A stretch of 6,510 bases of DNA from an uncultured Pseudobdellovibrionaceae bacterium (lineage in GTDB: Bacteria; Bdellovibrionota; Bdellovibrionia; Bdellovibrionales; JAMPXM01). The DNA lies in NCBI GenBank assembly GCA_934277865.1, contig CAKQVW010000166.1, positions 1 through 6,510 of the forward strand, given 5' to 3'. A model generated the notes under the pieces. It saw nothing but the letters and a program-made list of their open reading frames with translations, was not told where the DNA came from and ran no database searches. A program made the translations under genes and the position numbers. This document shows, one piece after another, positions 1 to 6,203 of this stretch. Numbering within the stretch: position 1 is the first letter of the stretch; the number at the start of each line of letters is the position of its first letter.

Positions 1-962
1 GGACTACAGTGCTTGGTGTTGAAATCACAAGGGATATAAGGGATTACGCCGACATCCGCTTGTCCGGTTAGTTTTCCGAGCTCTTCGTAGCTGAGTCTTC
101 CGAGAAACCTCACCGAATCCGACAACCCGATCGACAACACATGGCGCTTTAAGCTTTCGACATGCTCGCCGTAACCAACAATGACTAACGCTGCCGAACC
201 TCGAAAGTGCCGGGCTGCCTCTATGAGATGCTCCAAACCCCTTTCGCGAGAAATCCAGCCTTGATACAGAACAATTTTCTGATCGGCCGACAAGCCCGCA
301 AGCTCGTGCAAAGTCGGAGAGGAGACGGCTTCCATCGAAGTCGTAGGAGCTGAGTTGAGCAGAACTTTTATATCACCCCGGCCGTACAGCTTTATCATTT
401 CATCGGCAATAAACTGGTTCACGGTATAAACCAACTGGGGTCGATGAATGTACTTGGCCTCTTCCCATCTCATCCGAACTCGCGCCAGCCACGGAATAGA
501 TTTCTGAGCAAAATAAAGTTCGTGAGCATCATAGACGAGCTTGCAGCCCCGCGATTGAGCTATTTGAGATCCTATTCGCAACAGTGGCATGTCATGCACG
601 TGTAAGATGTCGAAACTCAACTGCGCCACACGCTGTCCAACCTGCCGTTCAAACTCCGTATTTCTACCCAAGAGCCTGACACACACTTTTTCAGCCTTAA
701 TCAAAAGGCGCGACAATGCGCCTGGCACCCAGCTCTCTGGTTTCTTCAACCAACGTGCGACCGGAGTATTTGGTGGTAAAAGAGAATATCGATGCACAAC
801 TATGCCCGAATGGTTCTCCACCCTATCAGAGCCCACTTCAAATCCTGAAATGACCTCAACGGAATATCCGTAATCCCGGAGGGTACAGGCCTGTTGGATG
901 ATCCTGCGATCCACAACATGGTTGTCGTTCGCCAACATAAGGATCTTCGTTGCAGTAGACAT
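1..962 (-). CDS. GT4-family glycosyltransferase, C-terminus beyond the window
   Basis: A frame open to the left edge encodes 320 residues from an ATG at 962. The protein probably transfers a nucleotide-activated sugar onto a growing surface glycan at the cytoplasmic face of the inner membrane; donor and acceptor cannot be read. It has the GT-B layout. The N-terminal acceptor domain starts MSTATKILMLANDN, with HVHD at about 121-124 and YDAHELYF at about 144-151. The C-terminal donor domain has VLYQGWISRERGLEHLIEAA at 231-250, LVIVGYGEH at 259-267, and VRFLGRLSYEEL followed by DVGVIPY up to 309. The sequence stops at NTKHCS, just before the region that usually carries the nucleotide-sugar-binding EX7E-type motif. 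The ATG lies one base after the AsnB-1 TAA (TAAGATG), so the two are probably translationally coupled. The Shine-Dalgarno is weak (AGG at short spacing). No signal peptide or membrane segment is seen. Confidence 0.93.
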   Translation of the reverse strand, partial: MSTATKILMLANDNHVVDRRIIQQACTLRDYGYSVEVISGFEVGSDRVENHSGIVVHRYSLLPPNTPVARWLKKPESWVPGALSRLLIKAEKVCVRLLGRNTEFERQVGQRVAQLSFDILHVHDMPLLRIGSQIAQSRGCKLVYDAHELYFAQKSIPWLARVRMRWEEAKYIHRPQLVYTVNQFIADEMIKLYGRGDIKVLLNSAPTTSMEAVSSPTLHELAGLSADQKIVLYQGWISRERGLEHLIEAARHFRGSAALVIVGYGEHVESLKRHVLSIGLSDSVRFLGRLSYEELGKLTGQADVGVIPYIPCDFNTKHCS

Positions 963-963
963 C

Positions 964-2871
964 TTACCTAAACCGATAGGTCTGGGCGTTATCGACAAAT
1001 GTTTGCAGCCACGCCTCGATATTTATCAAACCCCAAACATTGCGAGAGAAGTCGCCCTCTGTCTCGATCGCTCTCATGATCTTAGCGGGATCATACACAT
1101 CGCGCTTCCGTGCTACACCCGTGGCGAAGATCTCTTTCACAAACGACTTCAGCTCATTCTTCATCCAGATATTCAGTGGCGTCGGGAAACCCATCTTGTC
1201 TTTTCGATCCAAGACCGATTCCGGAAGATAGGGGGAAACAGCCGTTCGCAAAAGACCCTTTAGTTCGCCGCGCGGGATCAGACTTGATTCAGAAATTCCG
1301 GAAGCGAAATCGAACACTTCGCGATCTACCAAAGGCACACGCGACTCAAGACTCCACGCCATGCTCACTCGATCTTCGACATGAAGAAGACCGGGCAAAA
1401 GCGAGACGAGGTCGAAACCCATCATGCATTTCATTGGGGAGCTCAGCTGATCTGCAGATGCAAAACTCAAAACCTCCGAGAAGCGATCAAACGGCGATTC
1501 ATCGCTTAGCGCATCGAGGTCGACCAAACTCGCAATGTCAGGAGCACGAGAAACAAGCTTGAAGTATCGCGACTCAATCGAGCCAAAGAGACCTTCCTTG
1601 AACAACCCCTGCATCATTGGGTGGTAAGACTTGAGAACAGTCAAATTTGATTCAAGCTCCGAGAGGCTCAAATTTCCCGCGACCGTTGATCGCCCGTCAA
1701 TTGCACGCCCCAGAGTATTTTCCAGAAGCCCGACCATGTAGCGCGCGTAACCACCAAAGACTTCATCACCACCTTGACCACCGAGTACGACCTTGCGATG
1801 TTGGCTCGCGAGTTCCGAAACCGCAAACTGTGGAAATGAACCAGGGCCAGCTTCAGGATAGTCCATGTGATAAACAAGCTTCATGAAGCTATCTTGGAAG
1901 TCGCCTGCGGTGATGGATCTTTCAAGAATCCGCACGCCGTTTTTCTCGCCGACATCTCGCGCATACCGGCTTTCGTCAAAACGCCCTTCGTAGCCTTGGA
2001 ACTTGCCGGTAAAACCAAGCATCTCGTCTTGGTGCTGTTCACGCGCCATCGACAAAACAAAAGATGAATCCACTCCACCTGAAACGTAAGCACCAATCGG
2101 TACATCTGCGCGCGTGTGAAGATAGACGGATTTGCGAAGTACTTCTCGCAGTTCCTCGGCTAATTCGGCTTGCGAGCGCGGTTTCGAATCTTTCGGCTGG
2201 TAGCTAGGCTTCCAATATCGCTTGAGCGAAACTTCTCCGCTACGCGATATCTTAAGTGTATGGCCCGGTGGCAGTTGCGAAACACCTTTGAAAAGCGTGC
2301 GATCGACCATCTGAAGCTGGAAGACGAAGTATTCTTTTAATGCCTTCGGGTCGATTGCGATTTCATCCATGTGCGGAAGAAGCGCTTTGACTTCGCTTCC
2401 AAAGAGAAACGCTTTCGATGTTTTCGAGTAATAGAAAGGCTTGATGCCCAACGGGTCGCGCGCACAAAAAACCTCGCCGGTCTTTTGGTCGAAGATCGCG
2501 ATCGCAAACATCCCACGTAAGCGATCTACGACGTTCTCGCCCCATTTTTCGTAACCAGCAAGAATCACCTCTGTGTCGCTTGCGGTTTTAAAAGCGTAGT
2601 CTCCGAGCTCACTCTTCAGTTCTTTGTAGTTATAGATCTCGCCATTAAAGACGATAACGTGCCCTTGGCGCCCCATCATCGGTTGCGAGCCTGTCGCAAT
2701 GTCGATGATGCTTAAGCGTCGATGACCAAATCCCACGCGGCCATCTTCTGAAACCCAAACCCCTTCGCCGTCGGGTCCACGATGGATGATCCGATCGGTC
2801 ATGGCTTTGACCATGCGCGATTTCAATTCACGCTCTGTTGGCTCTGAGAAATGTCCGGCGATTCCACACAT
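964..2871 (-). CDS. asnB: AsnB-1: asparagine synthase (glutamine-hydrolysing) family amidotransferase
   Basis: A 635-residue class II glutamine amidotransferase fused to an ATP-pyrophosphatase synthetase domain, longer than the roughly 550 residues of E. coli AsnB. The glutaminase domain has catalytic Cys2 (MCGIAG), HRGPDGEG at 30-37, Arg52 in HRRLSIID, Asn76 and Glu78 in NGEIYNY, and Asp99. The synthetase domain has the PP-loop SGGVDSS at 264-270, GGQGGDEVFGGY at 364-375, EDRVSM at 499-504 and KDKMGFPTP at 557-565. By family knowledge it hydrolyses glutamine, adenylates a carboxylate and amidates it. The residue matching the conserved catalytic Glu of E. coli AsnB (GEGSDE) is Gln366, which with the glycosyltransferase next door suggests a substrate other than aspartate, perhaps a sugar acid; that is inference. 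No clear Shine-Dalgarno precedes the ATG. The reconstructed ancestral stop of AsnB-2 lies 8 bases upstream, which fits translational coupling. Confidence 0.93.
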   Translation of the reverse strand: MCGIAGHFSEPTERELKSRMVKAMTDRIIHRGPDGEGVWVSEDGRVGFGHRRLSIIDIATGSQPMMGRQGHVIVFNGEIYNYKELKSELGDYAFKTASDTEVILAGYEKWGENVVDRLRGMFAIAIFDQKTGEVFCARDPLGIKPFYYSKTSKAFLFGSEVKALLPHMDEIAIDPKALKEYFVFQLQMVDRTLFKGVSQLPPGHTLKISRSGEVSLKRYWKPSYQPKDSKPRSQAELAEELREVLRKSVYLHTRADVPIGAYVSGGVDSSFVLSMAREQHQDEMLGFTGKFQGYEGRFDESRYARDVGEKNGVRILERSITAGDFQDSFMKLVYHMDYPEAGPGSFPQFAVSELASQHRKVVLGGQGGDEVFGGYARYMVGLLENTLGRAIDGRSTVAGNLSLSELESNLTVLKSYHPMMQGLFKEGLFGSIESRYFKLVSRAPDIASLVDLDALSDESPFDRFSEVLSFASADQLSSPMKCMMGFDLVSLLPGLLHVEDRVSMAWSLESRVPLVDREVFDFASGISESSLIPRGELKGLLRTAVSPYLPESVLDRKDKMGFPTPLNIWMKNELKSFVKEIFATGVARKRDVYDPAKIMRAIETEGDFSRNVWGLINIEAWLQTFVDNAQTYRFR

Positions 2872-2879
2872 CTAGGCGA

Positions 2880-2925
2880 CTAGGTAAAGTACGACTTCGC
2901 CCAAATAGCAAGGTTGATGAGCTTC
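2880..2925 (-). pseudogene. Severed C-terminal tail of asnB-2
   Basis: Read on the minus strand in the AsnB-2 frame, this stretch encodes KLINLAIWAKSYFT and a TAG stop at 2882-2880. The first ten residues are identical to AsnB-2 near its C-terminus, down to the DNA level over 32 bp. SYFT-stop is unique to this copy and looks like the original C-terminus of asnB-2, displaced by the ATPase insertion. The stop is 8 bases upstream of the AsnB-1 ATG, normal operon spacing. The frame stays open upstream into the insert to an ATG at 2942, giving a possible 20-codon leader ORF that ends just before asnB-1. Whether it is translated is unknown. Confidence 0.7.
2894..2925. repeat. 32-bp direct repeat, left copy
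   Basis: A perfect 32-base match to 4291-4322 in the same orientation, beginning acttcgccca and ending gatgagcttc on the plus strand. It lies in the asnB-2 tail remnant between the ATPase gene and asnB-1. The match ends sharply on both sides (acg before and aaaa after here; aaa before and catt after in the other copy). The perfect identity points to a fairly recent duplication rather than shared family similarity. Confidence 0.97.
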
Positions 2926-2931
2926 AAAATT

Positions 2932-2963
2932 AGATGGCTCATCGTTCGCAAATTCACCCATCT
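2932..2963. repeat. Inverted repeat near the left end of the insert
   Basis: Arms AGATGG (2932-2937) and CCATCT (2958-2963) are perfectly complementary with a 20-base spacer. On the minus strand the structure lies downstream of the ATPase stop and is followed by AATTTTG, so it could be a poor terminator of the ATPase transcript. The stem is short, the loop long and the T-run weak. It begins six bases inside the left direct repeat, so it may equally be an end structure of the inserted segment, or chance. Confidence 0.25.
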
Positions 2964-2989
2964 TGACACGCTCAATCATGCAGCTGGCG

Positions 2990-4171
2990 CTACTCTAATT
3001 GAGGCATTACCCGCTTCATATATCCATCAAACAGAGGAACCGTAAACGTGTTGTCGCCATGTGACGGACTGTAGATCATTCCCTTAGAAATCAGAGTCGC
3101 TCTGGTCGGCGCCACGGCCTGTACCTCTTTGTCAAGTACATGGGCAATATCGCCCGAGCGCGCAGGCCCAGCGCCAAACTCAGCCATGGCGCGCAGATAT
3201 CTCTTCTCACTGGGAGTCAGACGATCAAATCGTACTCGAAAGAAACTTGCATCCAATTCAGCAATGGCAAGCTCAGTCGCTTTTTTGGCATCATCCTCGA
3301 CAATTGGCGATCGAACAGCACACTGCCAACTATGCTTTCCCCATTCCTGTAGAAAATAGGGATAACACCTCGTCTTATCCAAAATCTCATTTATCGCGGC
3401 CGCTTCATACTCCACACCCTGCTTAGCCGCCGGGGCTTCAAGAGCCAGCTTCGCAGCCGTCCGCGAGAGCGGGCCTACTTCCGGATATTCAAATAGCCTC
3501 TCAGCGTAAGATTTTGCTCGTCCCGCCTGCCCCACGAGCTGGGGCAAACCAGCGCCGACAATAGCCACCGGCAATTGTAATTGGGTACATTTGTGCAGAG
3601 CCATAATCAGCGCCGCAAACTGCTCTTCTTCGATATACTGAATCTCATCAATGAAAAGTACGACAGCTGTCTGCTTAGACTTCGCCGCACGACCGATTTC
3701 CACAAACAGCGCTACCAGGTCGCTTTCCAGATCACCAGAGTCGGCGATTCCCGGCTCACTACCCAAATCTAGTCCAAATTCGATATCTTCAAACTTCACT
3801 TTCATGGCACTCACAAATCCACCAAGAACCCTTAGTGCCTTCTTTCCGACATCTGTCGTCGCCGAAAGTAAATCGAGCTTAAGCAGCGCAGTTCTCAGCG
3901 CCGGAATCAAAAGAGCTGGCAACGATCGCTTTTCAGGTGTCTCAATCGAGACGACAGCGAAACCGTTCGCTTCCGCCTCTTGGGCAAGACGGGTGAGTAA
4001 TACTGTTTTGCCGACACCCCGCAGCCCGACCAAAAGGAACCCACGAAAGGCGAGTCCATTTCGACAGCGGTCTAATTGAATCGAGACCTTCTCCATCAGT
4101 TCGTCTCGGCCCGCTAATTCAGGAGGGAGAGTACCGGCGCCAGGTGCATAGGGATTTGTTCTTGGGTCCAT
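2990..4171 (-). CDS. Orphan AAA-type ATPase with C-terminal winged-helix region
   Basis: A complete 393-residue P-loop ATPase beginning MDPRTNPYAPGAGTLPPELAGRDEL, a head typical of a family of stand-alone AAA_16/ORC-like ATP-binding proteins. Walker A is GLRGVGKT at 49-56. Walker B is AVVLFIDEIQYI at 169-180 with Asp175 and Glu176. A sensor-1-like strand is VAIVGAGLP at 202-210, and a helical lid follows with YPYFLQEWGKHSW at 270-282. From about 318 (LTPSEKRYLRAMAEFG) to 387 the sequence resembles a winged helix, with a wing-like GDNTFTVPLFDGYMKR at the end, suggesting DNA binding. No signal peptide or membrane segment is seen. Its cellular role is unknown; it does not look like a polysaccharide enzyme. 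The start fits the family N-terminus, but no Shine-Dalgarno precedes it. It sits alone between 32-bp direct repeats and splits the AsnB pair, so it was probably acquired secondarily. It is intact, without frameshift or stop. Confidence 0.9.
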   Translation of the reverse strand: MDPRTNPYAPGAGTLPPELAGRDELMEKVSIQLDRCRNGLAFRGFLLVGLRGVGKTVLLTRLAQEAEANGFAVVSIETPEKRSLPALLIPALRTALLKLDLLSATTDVGKKALRVLGGFVSAMKVKFEDIEFGLDLGSEPGIADSGDLESDLVALFVEIGRAAKSKQTAVVLFIDEIQYIEEEQFAALIMALHKCTQLQLPVAIVGAGLPQLVGQAGRAKSYAERLFEYPEVGPLSRTAAKLALEAPAAKQGVEYEAAAINEILDKTRCYPYFLQEWGKHSWQCAVRSPIVEDDAKKATELAIAELDASFFRVRFDRLTPSEKRYLRAMAEFGAGPARSGDIAHVLDKEVQAVAPTRATLISKGMIYSPSHGDNTFTVPLFDGYMKRVMPQLE

Positions 4172-4172
4172 T

Positions 4173-4190
4173 TATGATGAAGTTATCATA
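4173..4190. promoter_or_regulatory. Inverted repeat TATGAT-N6-ATCATA, possible operator
   Basis: A perfect 6-bp dyad with a 6-base spacer lies directly upstream of the ATPase ATG. One arm coincides with the proposed -10 hexamer, so a protein bound here would block transcription. The ATPase carries a winged-helix-like C-terminus, so self-regulation is conceivable but unproven. The arms are AT-rich within AT-rich DNA, so chance occurrence is possible. Confidence 0.35.
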
Positions 4191-4214
4191 GTTTAGTATT
4201 TTTAGCTAACTCAA
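4185..4214 (-). promoter_or_regulatory. Candidate sigma70-type promoter for the ATPase gene
   Basis: On the minus strand, TTGAGT (4214-4209; four of six consensus bases) is followed after 18 bases by TATGAT (4190-4185; five of six), inside an AT-rich stretch of about 70 bases. Initiation would fall only a few bases before the ATG, giving a very short or leaderless transcript, consistent with the missing Shine-Dalgarno. It lies within the inserted segment, so the cassette may bring its own promoter. The call rests on sequence match only. Confidence 0.4.
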
Positions 4215-4265
4215 TCTAACTTTTATATAACTTAACGCTCTTGCTCCATAGACAAGCCCCCACCA

Positions 4266-4286
4266 CTGACCTTTAGTCCCGGTCAG
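4266..4286. repeat. Small hairpin at the right end of the insert
   Basis: Arms CTGACC (4266-4271) and GGTCAG (4281-4286) form a perfect 6-bp stem with a 9-base loop. The hairpin overlaps the new TGA stop of asnB-2 and ends four bases from the right direct repeat. On the minus strand no T-run follows, so it is not a convincing intrinsic terminator for asnB-2. Its place at the edge of the inserted segment makes an end structure possible. Confidence 0.35.
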
Positions 4287-6115
4287 AAAAACTTCGCCCA
4301 AATAGCAAGGTTGATGAGCTTCCATTTCATCGCTGGGGAATAGACCTTCTTCGCGAAGTATTGGTGCAGGGCAGCCTCCCCCAAGAGTTCCAGCAAAAAG
4401 CCAGATCCGAACACAGTTTCGCGCCATAAATGGGCAAACCCCTGGGACCAAACCCGATCTGGTGGCGCAAAGCCGATCTTGTCGTGACGATCGAGGATGC
4501 CATCCGGCACAACGCCTCGCATCGCTTGGCGCAGGACGGACTTCTGAACCCCAGCGTCGCTGATCTTTAAGCTCGCAGGCAACGCAACCCCTAGTTCGAC
4601 AAGACGGTAATCCAAGAATGGAAGCCTAGTTTCTATCGAGTGGTGCATGGAGTTTCGATCCTCGTAGCGAAGCAACTGCGGAAGATTGGTCTCGGTGATA
4701 TCCATGATCTGCGCTTCACGTGTATTGGACAGATTTCTTCGATACTTAAGCAGGTGAGCTTTTGAAGCGTTAACTTCGTTTGGCCTTGTGCGCGAAAGCT
4801 CGGTTTCAAGTTCTCGTTTTTCCAACACACCAAACTGACTCGCCATGCGTTTGGCGATCATGCGCGGCCGAAAACCACCGACGCCTTGAAGGTACTTGGC
4901 GTAGCCCAAAAAAACTTCGTCGCCACCTTGACCATCTAATAAAACAGGCACGCCAAGCTCTTTGGCTTTAGCCATGACGGCTTCTTGCATGAAAACCGAT
5001 AAGCCGCCAAATGGCTCATCTTGCAGGCGAACGACCTCGTCTAATTTATCCAAAAAACTTTCAGGCCGTACGCAGTGCCAATCAAGGCCACGCGAATCTG
5101 CCACTTGCTTGGCAAACGCGGTTTCGTCGTTTTGCGGATCAAGGCTGGAGGCCGTGATCCCGATAAAAAAACCAGCGCGCGACACCTTCGATAGCGCCGC
5201 CTGGCTCGTAGTTAAATCCGCCGCAATGGAAGCAATCGACGAGCTGTCAATACCCCCACTTAGACAGGTTCCGACCGGCACATCCGAGCGCAAACGCACA
5301 CGAACAGCATCAGTCAAAACCTTTTGTACCTCTAGTGCCGCTTCGCTTTCGGATCTTATCCGTTCACCAAGCTGCCGCCGAAGCAAATCGACTCTTGTAC
5401 TGAGGTCGTACCATTTCTTGGTCGTCCACTTTGATTGATCGAGATCAAAGCTAAGACAATGCCCCGGACGAAGTTCTTTTATATCTCGAAAAAAAGTGCG
5501 CTCAGAAAAACCAAGATGCCCTGTGAGCAGGTAATCGACGACCGTTTGGTCATCGACACCGCTGGAACGTCCAACACCTAGAATGGCTTTGATTTCGCTA
5601 GCGAACTGAAACTGCGACGCTGTTTCTCGGTAATAAAAGGGCTTCACGCCAAAGCGATCGCGTGCCGCGAAAATCCGCCTGCGAGATTCATCATAGATCG
5701 CAAATGCGAACATACCGTTGAATCTCTCAAGGCAATCTTCTCCCCATTCTTCATAAGCACGGAGCAAAACCTCGCTGTCGGTTCCGCTTGTGAAACGATA
5801 GCCCTTGGCCTGAAGCTCACTTCGAAGTTCGAGATAATTATAGATTTCGCCGTTGTAAGTGAGAACCAAGCGCGAATCCGCTTGGGCCTTTACAACCATC
5901 GGTTGGTGGCCGGCAGGAGACAGATCCAAAATCGCAAGCCGGCGATGACCAAAACCGAAGACGCTGCCCGGAACTGCATCGGCAAAAACACCCTCGCCAT
6001 CAGGGCCACGATGCTTTTGCATTCGATTCATTTCGGCGAGATCAGCTTCAAGTCGTGCACGCGACTCTTGAGTCTCTCCGCTACGTTTTTCTATGATCCC
6101 GGCGATCCCACACAT
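4283..6115 (-). CDS. asnB: AsnB-2: asparagine synthase (glutamine-hydrolysing) family amidotransferase, altered C-terminus
   Basis: A 610-residue protein with the same two-domain plan as AsnB-1 but clearly divergent, so the pair is an old duplication or two separate acquisitions. The glutaminase domain has Cys2 (MCGIAG), HRGPDGEG at 35-42, Arg59, Asn88 and Glu90 in NGEIYNY, and Asp113. The synthetase domain has SGGIDSSS from 286, LLDGQGGDEVFLGY at 392-405, EDRNSM at 485-490 and DRHDKIGFAPP at 542-552. Family chemistry is glutamine-driven amidation of an adenylated carboxylate; Gln396 replaces the usual catalytic Glu, so the acceptor may not be aspartate. The ATG lies one base after a candidate small ORF, with only a weak purine-rich ribosome site (GAGAG). 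The last two residues (FF) and the stop come from the inserted ATPase segment; the ancestral end was probably SYFT. The body is intact, so activity is likely kept. Confidence 0.94.
   Translation of the reverse strand: MCGIAGIIEKRSGETQESRARLEADLAEMNRMQKHRGPDGEGVFADAVPGSVFGFGHRRLAILDLSPAGHQPMVVKAQADSRLVLTYNGEIYNYLELRSELQAKGYRFTSGTDSEVLLRAYEEWGEDCLERFNGMFAFAIYDESRRRIFAARDRFGVKPFYYRETASQFQFASEIKAILGVGRSSGVDDQTVVDYLLTGHLGFSERTFFRDIKELRPGHCLSFDLDQSKWTTKKWYDLSTRVDLLRRQLGERIRSESEAALEVQKVLTDAVRVRLRSDVPVGTCLSGGIDSSSIASIAADLTTSQAALSKVSRAGFFIGITASSLDPQNDETAFAKQVADSRGLDWHCVRPESFLDKLDEVVRLQDEPFGGLSVFMQEAVMAKAKELGVPVLLDGQGGDEVFLGYAKYLQGVGGFRPRMIAKRMASQFGVLEKRELETELSRTRPNEVNASKAHLLKYRRNLSNTREAQIMDITETNLPQLLRYEDRNSMHHSIETRLPFLDYRLVELGVALPASLKISDAGVQKSVLRQAMRGVVPDGILDRHDKIGFAPPDRVWSQGFAHLWRETVFGSGFLLELLGEAALHQYFAKKVYSPAMKWKLINLAIWAKFF
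4291..4322. repeat. 32-bp direct repeat, right copy
   Basis: An exact copy of 2894-2925, lying in frame within the last codons of asnB-2 and encoding KLINLAIWAK on the minus strand. After it, AsnB-2 has only two more codons (FF) and a TGA, both supplied by the inserted segment. This copy is probably the original target, being continuous with the body of asnB-2. Confidence 0.97.
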
Positions 6116-6116
6116 T

Positions 6117-6203
6117 TTAGCTCTCTAGCTCGTCTAGTAAGCGTTTGCCAATTTCAAGCAAGCTCGCGACTCCCGCCTCGCTAGTATCATCCGATTTACT
6201 CAC
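6117..6203 (-). CDS. Candidate small ORF, 28 codons
   Basis: A GTG at 6203 opens a short frame starting MSKSDDTSEAGVASLL and ending GKRLLDELES. It overlaps the last 8 bases of the nucleotidyltransferase gene and stops with TAA one base before the AsnB-2 ATG, so it exactly fills the gap. The back part looks like an amphipathic helix. The tight spacing suggests a real operon member or a coupling peptide, but the ORF is short, has a GTG start, lacks a strong ribosome site, and is not a recognised family. It could also be the remnant of a larger gene. Confidence 0.35.
   Translation of the reverse strand: MSKSDDTSEAGVASLLEIGKRLLDELES

Larger units (their letters stand above)
2926..4290. mobile_element. 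Putative inserted cassette carrying the ATPase gene
   Basis: A 1365-bp segment lies between the two copies of a perfect 32-bp direct repeat taken from the 3' end of asnB-2. It contains one complete gene (the ATPase), 64 bases after its stop and 119 partly AT-rich bases before its start. Removing the segment and one repeat joins asnB-2 in frame to its severed tail and puts its stop 8 bases before asnB-1, so the flanks behave as an interrupted operon. No transposase, integrase or clear terminal inverted repeats are present. It may be a non-autonomous or ATPase-only mobile unit, or foreign DNA captured by recombination with duplication of the junction. The insertion footprint is well supported; the term mobile element is inference. 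Confidence 0.55.

Noticed and set aside
589..1562. Plus-strand open frames over the glycosyltransferase and asnB-1 genes
   Set aside because: They are antisense to strongly supported genes, have low-complexity or unfamiliar translations and no domain motifs.
4266..4286. Intrinsic terminator for asnB-2
   Set aside because: The stem is only 6 bp and on the minus strand is followed by TGGTGG rather than a T-run; the gene's T-rich codons precede the stem.
2926..4290. Conventional insertion sequence
   Set aside because: There is no transposase motif, no matching terminal inverted repeats (aaaattagat against ttttctgacc), and the 32-bp duplication is longer than typical IS target duplications.
2894..4322. 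The 32-bp repeat read as a CRISPR repeat or as ordinary paralogue similarity
   Set aside because: There are only two copies 1.4 kb apart, and the sequence is coding. Paralogues this diverged would not keep 32 identical bases, and the identity ends abruptly at both edges. AsnB-1's own C-terminus is quite different (GLINIEAWLQTF).
4206..4451. A minus-strand frame of 81 codons across the asnB-2 3' end and the insert boundary
   Set aside because: It is out of frame with asnB-2 over most of its length and the translation shows no family features; it is a shadow frame.
4962..6184. Plus-strand frames opposite asnB-2
   Set aside because: They lie antisense to a clear AsnB gene with all its signature motifs; no recognisable protein features.
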